From assembly GCA_024500155.1 (NCBI GenBank), contig CM044867.1, positions 15,662,632 to 15,726,631 of the forward strand: a stretch of 64,000 nt of DNA. Reading direction: 5' to 3'. The stretch is from Chenopodium formosanum. Taxonomy: Eukaryota; Streptophyta; Magnoliopsida; Caryophyllales; Amaranthaceae. Numbering within the stretch: the stretch's first letter is position 1; every line of letters starts with the position of its first letter. This document shows positions 35,437 through 46,863 of this stretch, in pieces. A model generated the notes under the pieces. It was not told the origin of the DNA, made no database searches, and was given only the letters and a program-made list of their open reading frames with translations. The position numbers were made by a program, and so were the translations under genes.

Positions 35437-35913
35437 TGTTATACTAATTTGAAGCTTAAGTTAGTTAGAATACTAAAACATCAGTGTTGAATGTAACAAA
35501 GGGAGTATAAAGAGAAAGAGAGATAAGGGAATGTATAGTAGGGTGGTTTGACAAACGGGCTAATCTAATTAGTGGGAGGGAGTGAAAAGGAGAAGATGAT
35601 GTTGTGGATCATCCGAAATTTGGATAAGGTTCTTGTTTTTGTTCTCCCAAAATTTGCCGATGTTTTTTTTTTTTTTTTCCTCTAGTTCGTTTTGCGTGCG
35701 GCTGGTCATATTATGTGTCGCTTGTAAAAGAACAACTAACCTCTATAACACTCATCGAAAAACCACTGTAATAATGACTGAGTAATCCCTATAACAGTCA
35801 AGAAGTAAACCTCTATGGTATCATGTGCCCGCTTTTTTTTTCAAGTTGTTTTTTTTGCTTTCATCGTATTGTGCTTAGCTGTAAGATGCCTTAATCCTGT
35901 TATGGCCTTTGGT
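35437..35913. other. CYP38 upstream region (no gene)
   Basis: This is the 5' UTR/promoter side of the minus-strand CYP38 gene. On the minus strand it has a CT-rich stretch and a ctatacatt TATA-like word near 35537-35545, about 100 bp before the ATG. A T-run at 35663-35680 and then AT-rich repeat-like DNA lead into the gypsy LTR. Confidence 0.45.
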
Positions 35914-36600
35914 TGTTAGAAGAGCTAACTATAGCTTAGTCAGTGTAATATTCTCATTAAGAAAATACACTGAATTTTCCCTTTTCCCTTTTCTTCTTCG
36001 TCTCTCTATCTCTCTTCTTTCTCTCTCTAGTCCGTTACACTTCTTCTTCTTCCCTCTATAATCTTCAATTTTCTGGAAACAAACTCAAGCTCTGCTAATT
36101 AAAGCTCAGATAAGGAATTCTCTCTTATCAGTGGTATCAGAGTCGTGATGTGCTCTACTCATATCATTCTGGCACCCACTTTGACTACTCAGGTAACCAG
36201 GCTGGAAGCTCAGTTAGCTGCATTGGAGATGAGGCTCAAGACTCAATCTTCAACTTTAGCAGCAGTTTAAGAAGATGATGAAAATGATGCAGAGGCTACT
36301 GGAAAACATGGCAGCAACATTTGGATCAAAGGATCGAACCAGGACACAAAAATTGGGGTATAATCCTAAACTTGAGTTCCCAAAATTTGATGGTAGTAAT
36401 CTTAGGGGATCTGGATTAAAAAGTGCTGCAAACATTTTGATTTATGTAAAATACCAGATGATTAGAAGTCGATTTGGCTTCACTTAACATGACTGGTAAG
36501 GCTGAAAATTGGGTATCTAGTTCCCTAGCAACTAGATTTGCAATAGATTAAAGTGATTTTGTAATTGATGTGAATGTTATTTTTAAGGATAATAGGGGTA
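35914..36600 (+). mobile_element. 5' fragment of a Ty3/gypsy-like retrotransposon (LTR end, PBS, broken gag)
   Basis: TGGTATCAGAG (36132-36142) is an initiator-tRNA-Met primer binding site, one base after an LTR end cttatca (36130). The LTR start is uncertain; TGTTAGAAGAGC at 35914 is a candidate. Downstream, out-of-frame pieces of a gag protein are readable: MMKMMQRLLENMAATFG, then LEFPKFDGSNLRG (about 36370-36410) and a NMTGKAENW-like string (about 36490). Frameshifts are present, and nothing of pol follows before 36945. The LTR starts within about 500 bp of the CYP38 start codon. Confidence 0.65.
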
Positions 36601-36944
36601 TTCTTTACGATCAAATTCGGCAATCGAAGAATGCAGCACTTCATTATCACAATTAACAGCTCCAATCAATAATTTATCCATGAATAAGAGGAAAAAAAAT
36701 GTGATTGGAAGATAAATAATGTTGAAGAAGAGAGACAAAATGCAAAAAAAAAAAAATGAAAACATAGAAGTTGGTTTTGAATCATATATATAAATGGCTT
36801 GAGTGATAAGAAAAGAAAATAATAAGATAAAGGAGGAAAAAAAAACAGAAAATCTAAAACATGTAAAACGACGTAGTATAATTGCGGGGAGTAGGCAACA
36901 TTGATTAAAGGGGGTTGTAGGTAAAAATTATACGTTATAACGAG
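36601..36944. other. AT-rich stretch, nothing recognised
   Basis: No gene or clear repeat is seen. The DNA is A-rich, with several poly(A) runs, between the gypsy fragment and the inverted long LTR. Confidence 0.4.
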
Positions 36945-38165
36945 GACGTTATGGCCAAAATACTAAACTGAGCCCAACCCGGGATTTATATGCGAGCCAA
37001 TGATCATGTGGAGGGTCCATTAATTATAATTTTATTCTTAAAGTCATTAGGATTTGTCTTAATCTTCTAAAGTTATCTAGAAAGTTATTTTAAGCTCTAA
37101 AAGAATTCTATTTGGAATAAAAACAAGTGTTTTAAAAGGATTAAATTTGATTTATTAAAAGATACGTACGGACCCTACTTAACCAAATTCAATTGGAAGA
37201 AGGACTCTGTACGATTATTATCGTACAACAATAATCGCGCCGCGATAGGTTTATCGCTGTGTAATTATATTGTTTGATTTAAAATTTTATTGAATTTTAC
37301 TAACGTGTGTATTCTTTTAATAGAAAGAGATGCGAGACAACAAAGTGAGTAATTCAATAACTCTAATTCTTTAGAAAACAAGTTTATATTTTATTAATTC
37401 CTAATATCATGTTAGGATGTTCTTTATTGCTTTCTAATATCGTGTTTAAGATGTCTCCTATTTTTAATATCATTCTAGTATCATATTCAGGGATAAAGCT
37501 TTAATCTTTCTAGTGACATACTAAGATTTGTTATTAATCGTGTTAGTATCATGCCTAGATCTTGCCAATATTATTATGTTTTAACGATGAAATTTATTAT
37601 TTCATTATTATTATGATGATTGTTGTGTCAATATTATTATGTTAGTTGACATATATTATTGTGATTACTTGATCACGCCTTTGCGTAGGTTTAAAAGGAA
37701 TTCGTACTTGAAATCACCCCTAATAAGATTATTAATAATTTGATTTAGGCTTAATGTGATTTTAATTCAAGTGATTGTCAATAATAGATTTATTTGTGCA
37801 TTAATAATCAACCAACATAGATTAAACAGGTTTAGGGCTAACTTAATGATTGTATGTTGATCGAAAAGCGCAGATGAATATAAGAAGAATAAGTAGAGGC
37901 CTATTTTAGGGCGGGTTCAATCTCTTTTAAATTAGATTCGTACCATCACCCTGAATATCCGGTCATGGTTTTGGACCACTATGGAGTTAGCAATCTCTGT
38001 GATCGTGAAAGGGGTGTAACCTAAACCTCGTGATTACAAGTTCCTAAAACTTGTTGGCGACTCTTTTGCTCTAGCTTCTTTCCCTTTGGACGCCTTCATG
38101 CTTAAATGCATAATCACAGTAGGGCTCAAAGTTGGGTGTTTGAAATATTCCCCACGATTTTTTTA
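36945..38165 (-). repeat. Long LTR, inverted partial copy
   Basis: Read on the minus strand, it matches 26195-27900: ggaatatttcaaac at the left (38150), ggcgtccaaagggaaag, caaaagagtcgcc, a TATA-like block near 37905 and accaacatag text near 37810. An agaaagag block is near 37325, and ggccataacg is at the truncated end near 36945. The right-hand palindromic cluster is decayed (37210-37256). The TGTCTACA end is missing. Confidence 0.55.
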
Positions 38166-40733
38166 CTACTAAAACCAATGTTGTAAGACTACTATTGTAA
38201 CACCCCAATAATTCTCTCTTAAAAACATGTGAGAAACCTGTATATAACCTGAACAATTTCAAGAGAATTACTGGTGTGCTACCGCCACGTGTTCAAACGT
38301 TAAGGCTATATCAGAAATTAGCAGCGGAAAACTAAACCAGTTATAAATAAACAAGTTTCAAAACCAACGAATAAAACCATATTAAGTATTACAAGTTGGA
38401 ACCATCATGGCCCTTATTCAAAACTCAACAAGAATTGAGTTTAAATAAATTCAAACTAGAAGAAGTAGTGTAAAATAAAACCAAGTTAAAATAAATTCAA
38501 CTTGCGAAAGACATAAACTACAGTCAACCAACTCTCTACTCAAAATCCCACAACCCTGATGAATGCTGCATGTGTAAGAACCTGTGGTTGTTCTGCTCCC
38601 CAATATTACAAGTGTAAAAATTGGATCATCACAGGGTCATTGAAAGGCGAAGGCCATGACCAAAGAAGGACACACACAAAAGCACGCAGTCAACAAAGTT
38701 GAGTACATACAAACTGCGAAATAAATTAAGAAATACCTAACATACTACTAATAATCAAACATAAGCATCATTGAATAATAGACTCAACACATGACTCAAC
38801 CATCCAATTTATTAAAAGTTCACTAGTTAATAGTAGATAACTCTTTTCAATTTATTCATTGGATTTAGCAATAGACAAGGTTGTCCAACCCATGTTCCAT
38901 TTGAAACATCAATAAAGAAAAACCCCATGCCTCCTTTCGGAAACATCAATAAACATCCAACGACCACGGGCGCGACTCCGTGACCGTAGTTAGTATGAGA
39001 TCTCACCTAACTCCTAGTTTTAAGAAAAATATTTGAAATAAGAGACTCGTAGATCAGACGACCTCGAGAAAAGTACACAGCTAATACCCCATGTACCACA
39101 ACCCCTGATTGTCATTACTCCAGATGTGCACCAATCCAGAGTTTTATTGCTCATCCATCTTGCACTTTACGTGATTTACAGGTTTAGACTTGGTGATGAC
39201 TCATATGCAAACAACACAATCAATTCATAATCAATTCAATCAAGTAAAGCAACTTTCCAATTCAAATTCTTGATTTATTAGTGGCAAGCAACATTTATGA
39301 TTATTCATTCCTTTACTACCTCGGTGTATAAACACCTTGAGTGCATAAGGCACCCCAAATCCTTAACCTTGTTTTATAAGACTTGAATATTCCTTTTACT
39401 CATCCTATTTCATTAATCATGAATGAGTAATTAATAAATCATTTCACCAATCACGTACCTTTGCCTCTAAGCACACCTTGCATAATTAGAGCATAAACAA
39501 TACTTGCAATAAAGAATAGTGCACATCAAATAAAATTCACAATGTATAACCAAACAATTTAACCCAGTCATCCCTATACATGATACTAAGTTCTCGATCC
39601 GTCCTTAAACATGCACCTAAAAGCAAGGTTTCGTAACTTGTACGTACCTTGTGCAAACAATTCGGTTGGCCACTTTAGAAACTAGAAGTCACCTTCTACA
39701 AAGTCCTCTCCTAAAGCAAACAATGAGAAATAAATCAATACTCAAGCAATTAAATTTACAGCAATACTAAAGTGCTTTAAAACCTCTCAAACCATCAAAA
39801 TAAAGCCTTTAAATTGTCCCCAATAGTCAAAGTTAGTAATATACCATCCCAACTACAAGTTTATGTGTTAGATTCAAGAAAACATAGCGTATGATATAAA
39901 ATTACAGCAAGTTTAACTTACTAATACATGCTGAAAATTTGTTTTATTAATAGTTTTTGCAATTCAAATAGTCTATACCTATCATATTGCATAAATAGTT
40001 GTTTAAAAGATATTAAAGCATTCTAAACCTTTATTTTTGGCTCAAAACCAATAAAAATCAGATTATATAAAATCTGAAAAATAAATTAAATTGCAACCTT
40101 CAAACTTTTAAAGATCTAAATACATAATTCAATAGCTATAATAGTATATTTCACTTTAAAACCTTAAAATCCTTCAAATAAACAACCTAAAAGTCCAATT
40201 TCACAAGATATATAATCTGAAAATTAATTTTAATTATAAAATTGTGGGTTTTACAATTATGAAATCATAGTATTGATAATTAACTTGCTTAACACGTTTT
40301 CAAGCCCTAAAACATGAAAAATCAACATTTAAACCCTAAATTATACATAATATAAAATCTGAAATTTTGCATCATAATATAAACATGTCAAAACTCATAA
40401 TTTCATAATCTTTTATAACCCATGTATAATATCAAACCATAATAATAATAATTTATAATCAAAATTAAACAAAGATTAAAATTTTAAATAATTTATCAAA
40501 AGAAAAGAAAAGAGGAAGGAAAGGGAGAAGAGGAGCGAACTAGTGGTTGCGGGTGGTGGCTGGAGGACGCCAGTGCAGCAGGGGCGGCGCGGCGGCGGTC
40601 TGGGTGGTGGTGCGGTGGTGCAGCAGCGTTTTACGTTTTTTTTTTTTTGTTGTTGTGCGTGAAAGAGGAAAAGAGAGTATGTGAGGGTTTTTTTTTTCTG
40701 TTTTCACGTGAAGAAAAGAGGAAGAATATGTGA

Positions 40734-41350
40734 TGAAAATTTTACACTACACCCCGGTGTAGCTTCTGCTACCTACACCCCCCTCCCCAAGTGACGTCAT
40801 TTTGAACATATAATATTTCAAAACTGAACAAATTTTATTAATAGTTGTAAATGAACATACAATTATTTATAATTGAACATTTAATTAAGGAGCATTATTA
40901 TAGATGAAAAATGTATAAAATTTATAATTTTGTACTTGTTATTGAAAATTTTTGAAGGTAGCACACACTCCTTATTGTAATTGTAAGAATCATTTTCATG
41001 AAAACTACAATATAGCACACACTCTTATTGAAATTCCTTATTAAATTTGTTAAAAATAACTAATTCATGATATAATTGGGTGCTTTAATTAGTAGTATGA
41101 AAATGAACTTTTAAGTATATGCACATATTCATTTTAAAATTAATGCATATACTTGTTGATCATGAATACGAACGAAAATGAACATTTATCAATACGTAAA
41201 TTAACATTTATATATAATGAAAATGAACATTTATCAATACATAAATTAATATTTATCATCTATTAAAATGTGAATGACGTTATACTAACATATAAATGAA
41301 CATTTAACAAAATGAAAATGAACATTCATAAAAATAAAATAAATTAAAGA

Positions 41351-41429
<79 letters not shown>

Positions 41430-42937
41430 TAACTACGAACTATAATCTTTGTTTCTCTTCTCTGAAACGGTTTCTTTCGCTCTACAAACAAAATTGAAGA
41501 ATGTACAGATATAATTTATTAATTCTTCAATAAAAATTGCTAAGAATATAGTATAATACTTACATTGATTTACATTACTATATATGTAAATGAACATTAT
41601 GAATTTCATATATGATCAAAAGATTTCATAGTATGCATAAGTCAGTTTTTCAACTCACATGAATGAATATTTATGCATTTCATAAATGTGCATGACATAT
41701 CATAAAAATGAACATTTTTTATTTTAGCATATAAAGTCAAATATAAACTCAAATAGATGCAAATATGCAAATGAACATTTATAATTGAGTATGTGTTCAT
41801 ATATTACCTCGAAATTGTAGAAATGTTAACATCTATACCATAAGTTTAAATATCTTTTAAAAGTTCTTGATCTACAATAGGAGATTTTTACAATGACTAT
41901 GTAGTAATATATAAATAAATATTTGTATTAATCATTTGTTAACATGTGAATGATTGTATTCTAATATATAAATGAACATTTATCAAAATGAAAATGAACA
42001 TTTTTAATTTTTCACAGATTTACTCGTCTCTGAAGTGTTCTTCTCCAAAGTCATACTATAATTGCAAAAAATTGAACAAAAATTAGGTTTTACATATAAA
42101 TTCGTTCTATAATTTTCATCGCAAGAAAATGAACAAAATTACTTACTCTTTGGACACATTTTGCTCCGTTTTTCCAGATTCTTCTTGCATGTTCTTCTCT
42201 AAAGTGTTTTTTTCCAAAATCACTCTACAATCACAAGAAAATGAACCAAAATTAGGCTTCATACAAAAAATTGTACTAAAATCGCAAGTAAAATGAACAA
42301 AATTACTTACTCTTTATCAAAATGTTGCTTCGATTGTTTAATTTCATCTCGAATATCAGACATTTGAAGCAGTTATGTAGTGTTTTGAAGCAATTTTGCA
42401 ATAATTTGAAGCGAATTTCGTCCGATTCGACGGTGTGATGAGAGAGAAACTCTAGAGAAAAATGAAGAAGATGGTTTTTAGAGAGAGAAAATGATTTGAA
42501 ATGGATTTTTTTTTAATATATATATATATATATATGTGGGGTAGGGGAAGTTATTTCTAATTTACCCCAGTTACTGCGGTACGATTGTTTAATTTCATCT
42601 CGAATATCAGACATTTGAAGCAGTTATGTAGTGTTTTGAAGCAATTTTGCAATAATTTGAAGCGAATTTCGTCCGATTCGACGGTGTGATGAGAGAGAAA
42701 CTCTAGAGAAAAATGAAGAAGATGGTTTTTAGAGAGAGAAAATGATTTGAAATGGATTTTTTTTTTAATATATATATATATATATGTGGGGTAGGGGAAG
42801 TTATTTCTAATTTACCCCAGTTACTGCGGTTAGTGGGGGGTGAGTGGGAGCAGTTACTGATTTGTGGTGTCAAACGATGTGTTTTGATGGGGGTGTAGGT
42901 ATTGGTATCTACACTTGGGTGTAGTATATACCGATTA
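40734..42937. mobile_element. Non-autonomous Mutator-like element (MULE)
   Basis: A perfect 9-bp duplication aatatgtga flanks the element (40725-40733 and 42938-42946). The left end (ACTACACCCCGGTGTAG then TACCTACACCCCC) and the complement of the right end (ACTACACCCAAGTGTAG then TACCTACACCCCC) form terminal inverted repeats of about 50 bp. There is no transposase. The interior contains many copies of aatgaacattta or close variants, an (AAT)n array (41351-41427) and a recent tandem duplication of about 250 bp (42331-42830). Confidence 0.88.
42331..42830. repeat. Two-copy tandem duplication of about 250 bp inside the MULE
   Basis: The units start CGATTGTTTAATTTC at 42331 and 42582 and end GTTACTGCGGT at 42580 and 42830. 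By eye they are identical except for the length of internal T/AT runs, so the duplication is recent. Confidence 0.9.
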
Positions 42938-43124
42938 AATATGTGAGGGTTTTTATTTTTGTGGGCTTGGTTTTAAAATCAAGTGGGGGTAGGAATTGTA
43001 TTTGGGCTAGCATAGAAATTTAAGCTCTCTATATTCATATTTGGGCTACCAACATCATTGATAAAGTATATTGGTGTATAGAAAAGAGATTTTTAATTAG
43101 ATTAGTACTTATTAATTTGATAAA

Positions 43125-43313
43125 TGTTATGAAATATTTGTAGATATCCATTATCCTCCTTTGTATCATTCCGAAACAATTTATATCTAGGGTATATATT
43201 CTTATCCAATCAAACCCTAATATATTGTATGTATATATACACCTTATCATACGGAATAAGATACACAGATTAATTCTCTCTCAATCTCTCATCTTTCCCC
43301 TTATTTCACAACA
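43125..43313 (+). repeat. 5' LTR of the copia-type element
   Basis: 189 bp, identical by eye to 60437-60625. It is followed by the presumed primer site TGTTATCAGCACC (43314-43326). Confidence 0.92.
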
Positions 43314-43708
43314 TGTTATCAGCACCAAAGCTTTAAATCATCAATTAATTAAGATTATATTTCAATCACAATTAGCATACTGGAAAACCTGATTAAAATC
43401 CCCAAATTTCAACCTGTTCCGTCATCCAACACCGCGGCAACACCATCATCAAAGCTGAAGCAATCTTGATTTCTAACCCGAAAACAACGCCCTTTTATAT
43501 TTTGCATTCAACAGAACAAACTTCGATTTCTCGGCGTATTCGTTGAAGATGAAGGTGATACTCGGAATCTCGTAGATGCAGCTTAATTACTCGGTGGTTG
43601 CGTTGGATTTAGGGAAAGCATTTTGGGTTAGGTCTTAAAAGGCTTGTTCCTCGTGGCCTTCAAATCCAGAGGTAAACATTAGTATGTTTGTCTTCTCTTT
43701 ATCTTATC

Positions 43709-43756
<48 letters not shown>

Positions 43757-46322
43757 CTTTTGAAAGCTCTTATATATTCTATGTCTATAATATCAAAGCA
43801 GCTTTATTGGCATCTTGAATTATTGATGATTAAACAATATCATCCCAACCTACTCTGGGCTGGATCGATATCTTGGTCGATGGGCCCTTCTTATTCTACA
43901 ACCTCGCTAGATAATACTTTCACAAAGAAGTAAAAGAACTGTCACTTTATTAAAATCAAGATTTGCAATAAGAAATATATAGTGCTATGCTAGTGAACAT
44001 ACAGACTATTGATAGATTTTGAATTGAACTCATCTTGGTGAGTGTGTTAAGAGGAATTCTTCTATGATATACGTATGTGGCAAGTATATAGTTGATTTGT
44101 TGATTTGTATACTTGGTAGATTATTTGCTTTTCGATAGTCTTCTTGGACAATGGTTATTGAGCATGAAGCGTAGTATCTGATTATCCCTACTAATTTGAC
44201 TCTTACAGAAATTTAGAATTATTATTGGTATTAATCCTTAAATGTTTATGAATATTTTGTGCGTGTGGGGTAGCAAATAAATCATTCTTGTTGTTAAAAG
44301 TTAGTTGTCATATGTTATTATGAGTGATGCTAAATTATGTGCTACAAATTTTAATTTATGTGTGACCTTGAAATCTCAAGTATGACAGATTTTTCCGCAA
44401 ACATATGACATGTTAATCTTATGTGCTCATGTGAGTATATTTGAGTAGATCAACTAATATATACGTGTTATTTCATTGATGCAAAGTAAATATAGGGGTT
44501 TGCCCTTTGATATGCTATTGCCGCTGCCGATAAAATGACTGATGCATACTTTATTGAATACTTCATTAATTTTATTGAATTTGATTAAATAACCTTATTT
44601 CGTATAGTCTCTTGAGTCCCTCATACGCTGAATGTAATGTAGTTTCGCACCTCTTAATTACTTTGCTTAGGTATTAATAATTGAATTCATGATTATTATG
44701 TTTGATGTACTATATCTACCATATTATCATTATTGTTGGTAAGTCTTCTATAATAGATCATTTATATAAGTATTATTGGATAGTGGTTGATACATTGTTA
44801 AGGTGTTGATGTCTTGTTTATTTTTACCCCGAAAGCGCAAGCCTACTAATAACTTTTTGAAGTGAAATTTCATGTTTTGTCACAATCTAGCATTACTAAG
44901 CCGTGTTTGTTTTAACTCAATTTTATTATAAATTTCACCCTTTACTCTCGTGCAGTACATCTGTGTTATGTATTAATTAATTTTGTTTAATTAGATATAT
45001 ATTTGCAGTTGGGTGGTATGTTTGTATGACAATTTTCTTATTATGCATAGTCTTTGGACTATATAAGTTTATAATACATTAAACTAATAATGCTTTGGAG
45101 CAAATTATGTAACTTTGACGATGGAGTGATGGATTTTCATATTTAATCTACATAATGATCATGTTTTGATTCAATTTAACTTTTATTGATGAAGATGGAT
45201 GATTGATAGATCTGTGATTTATTTCAATTGCATATGAAAAATATGGAACTTATTTTGAATGATTGATGTGTCATTTAAATATTAAATAATTATACCATAT
45301 GGACCTGAAGTTCCTTAAATATTATGAAGGGTCTGAAAGCCCCAAGAATGATATGAAGACTTATAAATGACAAGAAATTTCTAATAGTTTCTAATGTATG
45401 TTGCTTGGATAATCCACCGTTTACATAATTAATGTGTTCCTATACACACAATGTCATGTGAAAATATAAAGATTTTGTATAGTTTATACTTTATATATTA
45501 TTGTCTTTTGTTTGGATATCCAAGATACCAAATTCTAGCTGAATATTGATAAATAACTAGATATATTCATTCCCAGAAGTGAATGAGAAATTGCGTGCAT
45601 ACTTAATAGAGATTAGCATGCTTGCATGATGTTCTATTGATTGTATATAATTCATGTAAAAGTTCATAAGATAGAATTGCAAATTAACATGAATACATAT
45701 TTTCTTTATGAGCAAGAGATTTAACGTGCATGACATTGTGAGCAACTCACTTGATAAATATGTTTATGCCCATACTTATGAGATATTCCAATTTAAATGA
45801 ATGAAAGAGGAACACTTGACTTGATACATGACATTATCAAAATAATTTCTGGCTTAAAAGACGCAATATAATTAATTAAAGGTTGTTGGACGATTAATAT
45901 TATGCCCCCATATGCAAGGATTAGGGGGAGATATTATTCATTCCGTAAATTTAGGTAATCCTTGCACAAAAACAATAAAATACTTTGATGGTCAGTTTGA
46001 TACATATATTAACTTAAATATCAACATTTATTTGATAGAGGTGGCCACACGATAATTAAATCTTTAGTATGATACCATCCTGGAGATATATGAACAATTG
46101 TACTGTCATTGACTATATACTAGTTGTAAATGCTCCCATCAAAATTTATGTCCCAGAAGGACAATATCAATTGTTAATCAACCAAGGAGACGCCTAAAGC
46201 GTGGTAGATTAATGAATACCTATAGATGATATGAATTTTCGGAAAAAAAAAAAGAGAGAAAGAAGTAATTGTTGACAATGACAGATTTAATGAAGTGATA
46301 AACTTTATTAGATCACTAGAAG

Positions 46323-46831
46323 TGTTTGGGGATTTTTTACCCTAGACATGTGGACCAATGAGGAAGCGCCACGTGTCACAAGGTGTTGTGTCATCCTAGA
46401 CCTACCCTAAATAGACACGTGGCGACTCCAGATAACCTTAAAGGAATTGCGGCCTTCAAGGCCCAATTCCCGAGAAATTCGCCTTTTGACGGCGCAGCCC
46501 ACCAATCCAAGGTTAAATGACCTAGGATAGGGCACCTTTCCCAAGGACCCTATAAATAGGGAGATATTCCCCCAAAATGGGGGACATTCAGAAATTCACC
46601 CAACATTTATTACATCCTACTTTCTCTCTCATCAGAGAACACCTGAGCTTGGAATCCAAGCAGATCCCCATCTTAATTTCCGCATTTATTACTCTCCTTC
46701 AAGTTACTAACTTGAGCGTTGGAGGCGGAGCACCACCCCAACCGGTGTCTCCGTGGTTTTTGCAGGTACAGAAGCCCTCAGGACCAATCTTCGAGCTGTA
46801 ACTCTCCCAAGGGACAAAAACACCCAAAACA
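46323..46831 (+). repeat. 5' LTR of the Tat element
   Basis: It starts TGTTTGGGGA and ends CCCAAAACA. TATAAATA at 46551-46558 predicts a transcription start near 46583. A 74-codon ORF (46577-46801) is identical in both LTRs but starts at or before the predicted start site, so I do not call it a gene. Confidence 0.95.
46551..46558 (+). promoter_or_regulatory. LTR TATA box (sense promoter)
   Basis: TATAAATA preceded by CCAAGGACCC; the copy in the 3' LTR is at 57313-57320. Confidence 0.75.
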
Positions 46832-46833
46832 TT

Positions 46834-46850
46834 TGGCGCCGTCTGTGGGG
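46834..46850 (+). other. Primer binding site of the Tat element
   Basis: TGGCGCCGTCTGTGGGG starts two bases after the 5' LTR. TGGCGCCGTCTGTGG-type sites are familiar from plant Tat-related elements. I did not assign the tRNA. Confidence 0.85.
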
Positions 46851-46863
46851 AGAGTACCTCAAG

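Noticed and set aside
41285..41491. Minus ORF with a poly-Ile run
   Set aside because: Translation of the (AAT)n array in the MULE.
43688..43933. ORF beginning with a poly-Tyr run
   Set aside because: Translation of an (ATT)n microsatellite.
46577..46801. 74-codon ORF identical in both Tat LTRs (also 57339-57563)
   Set aside because: Its ATG lies at or before the transcription start predicted from the TATA box, and identity only reflects LTR identity.
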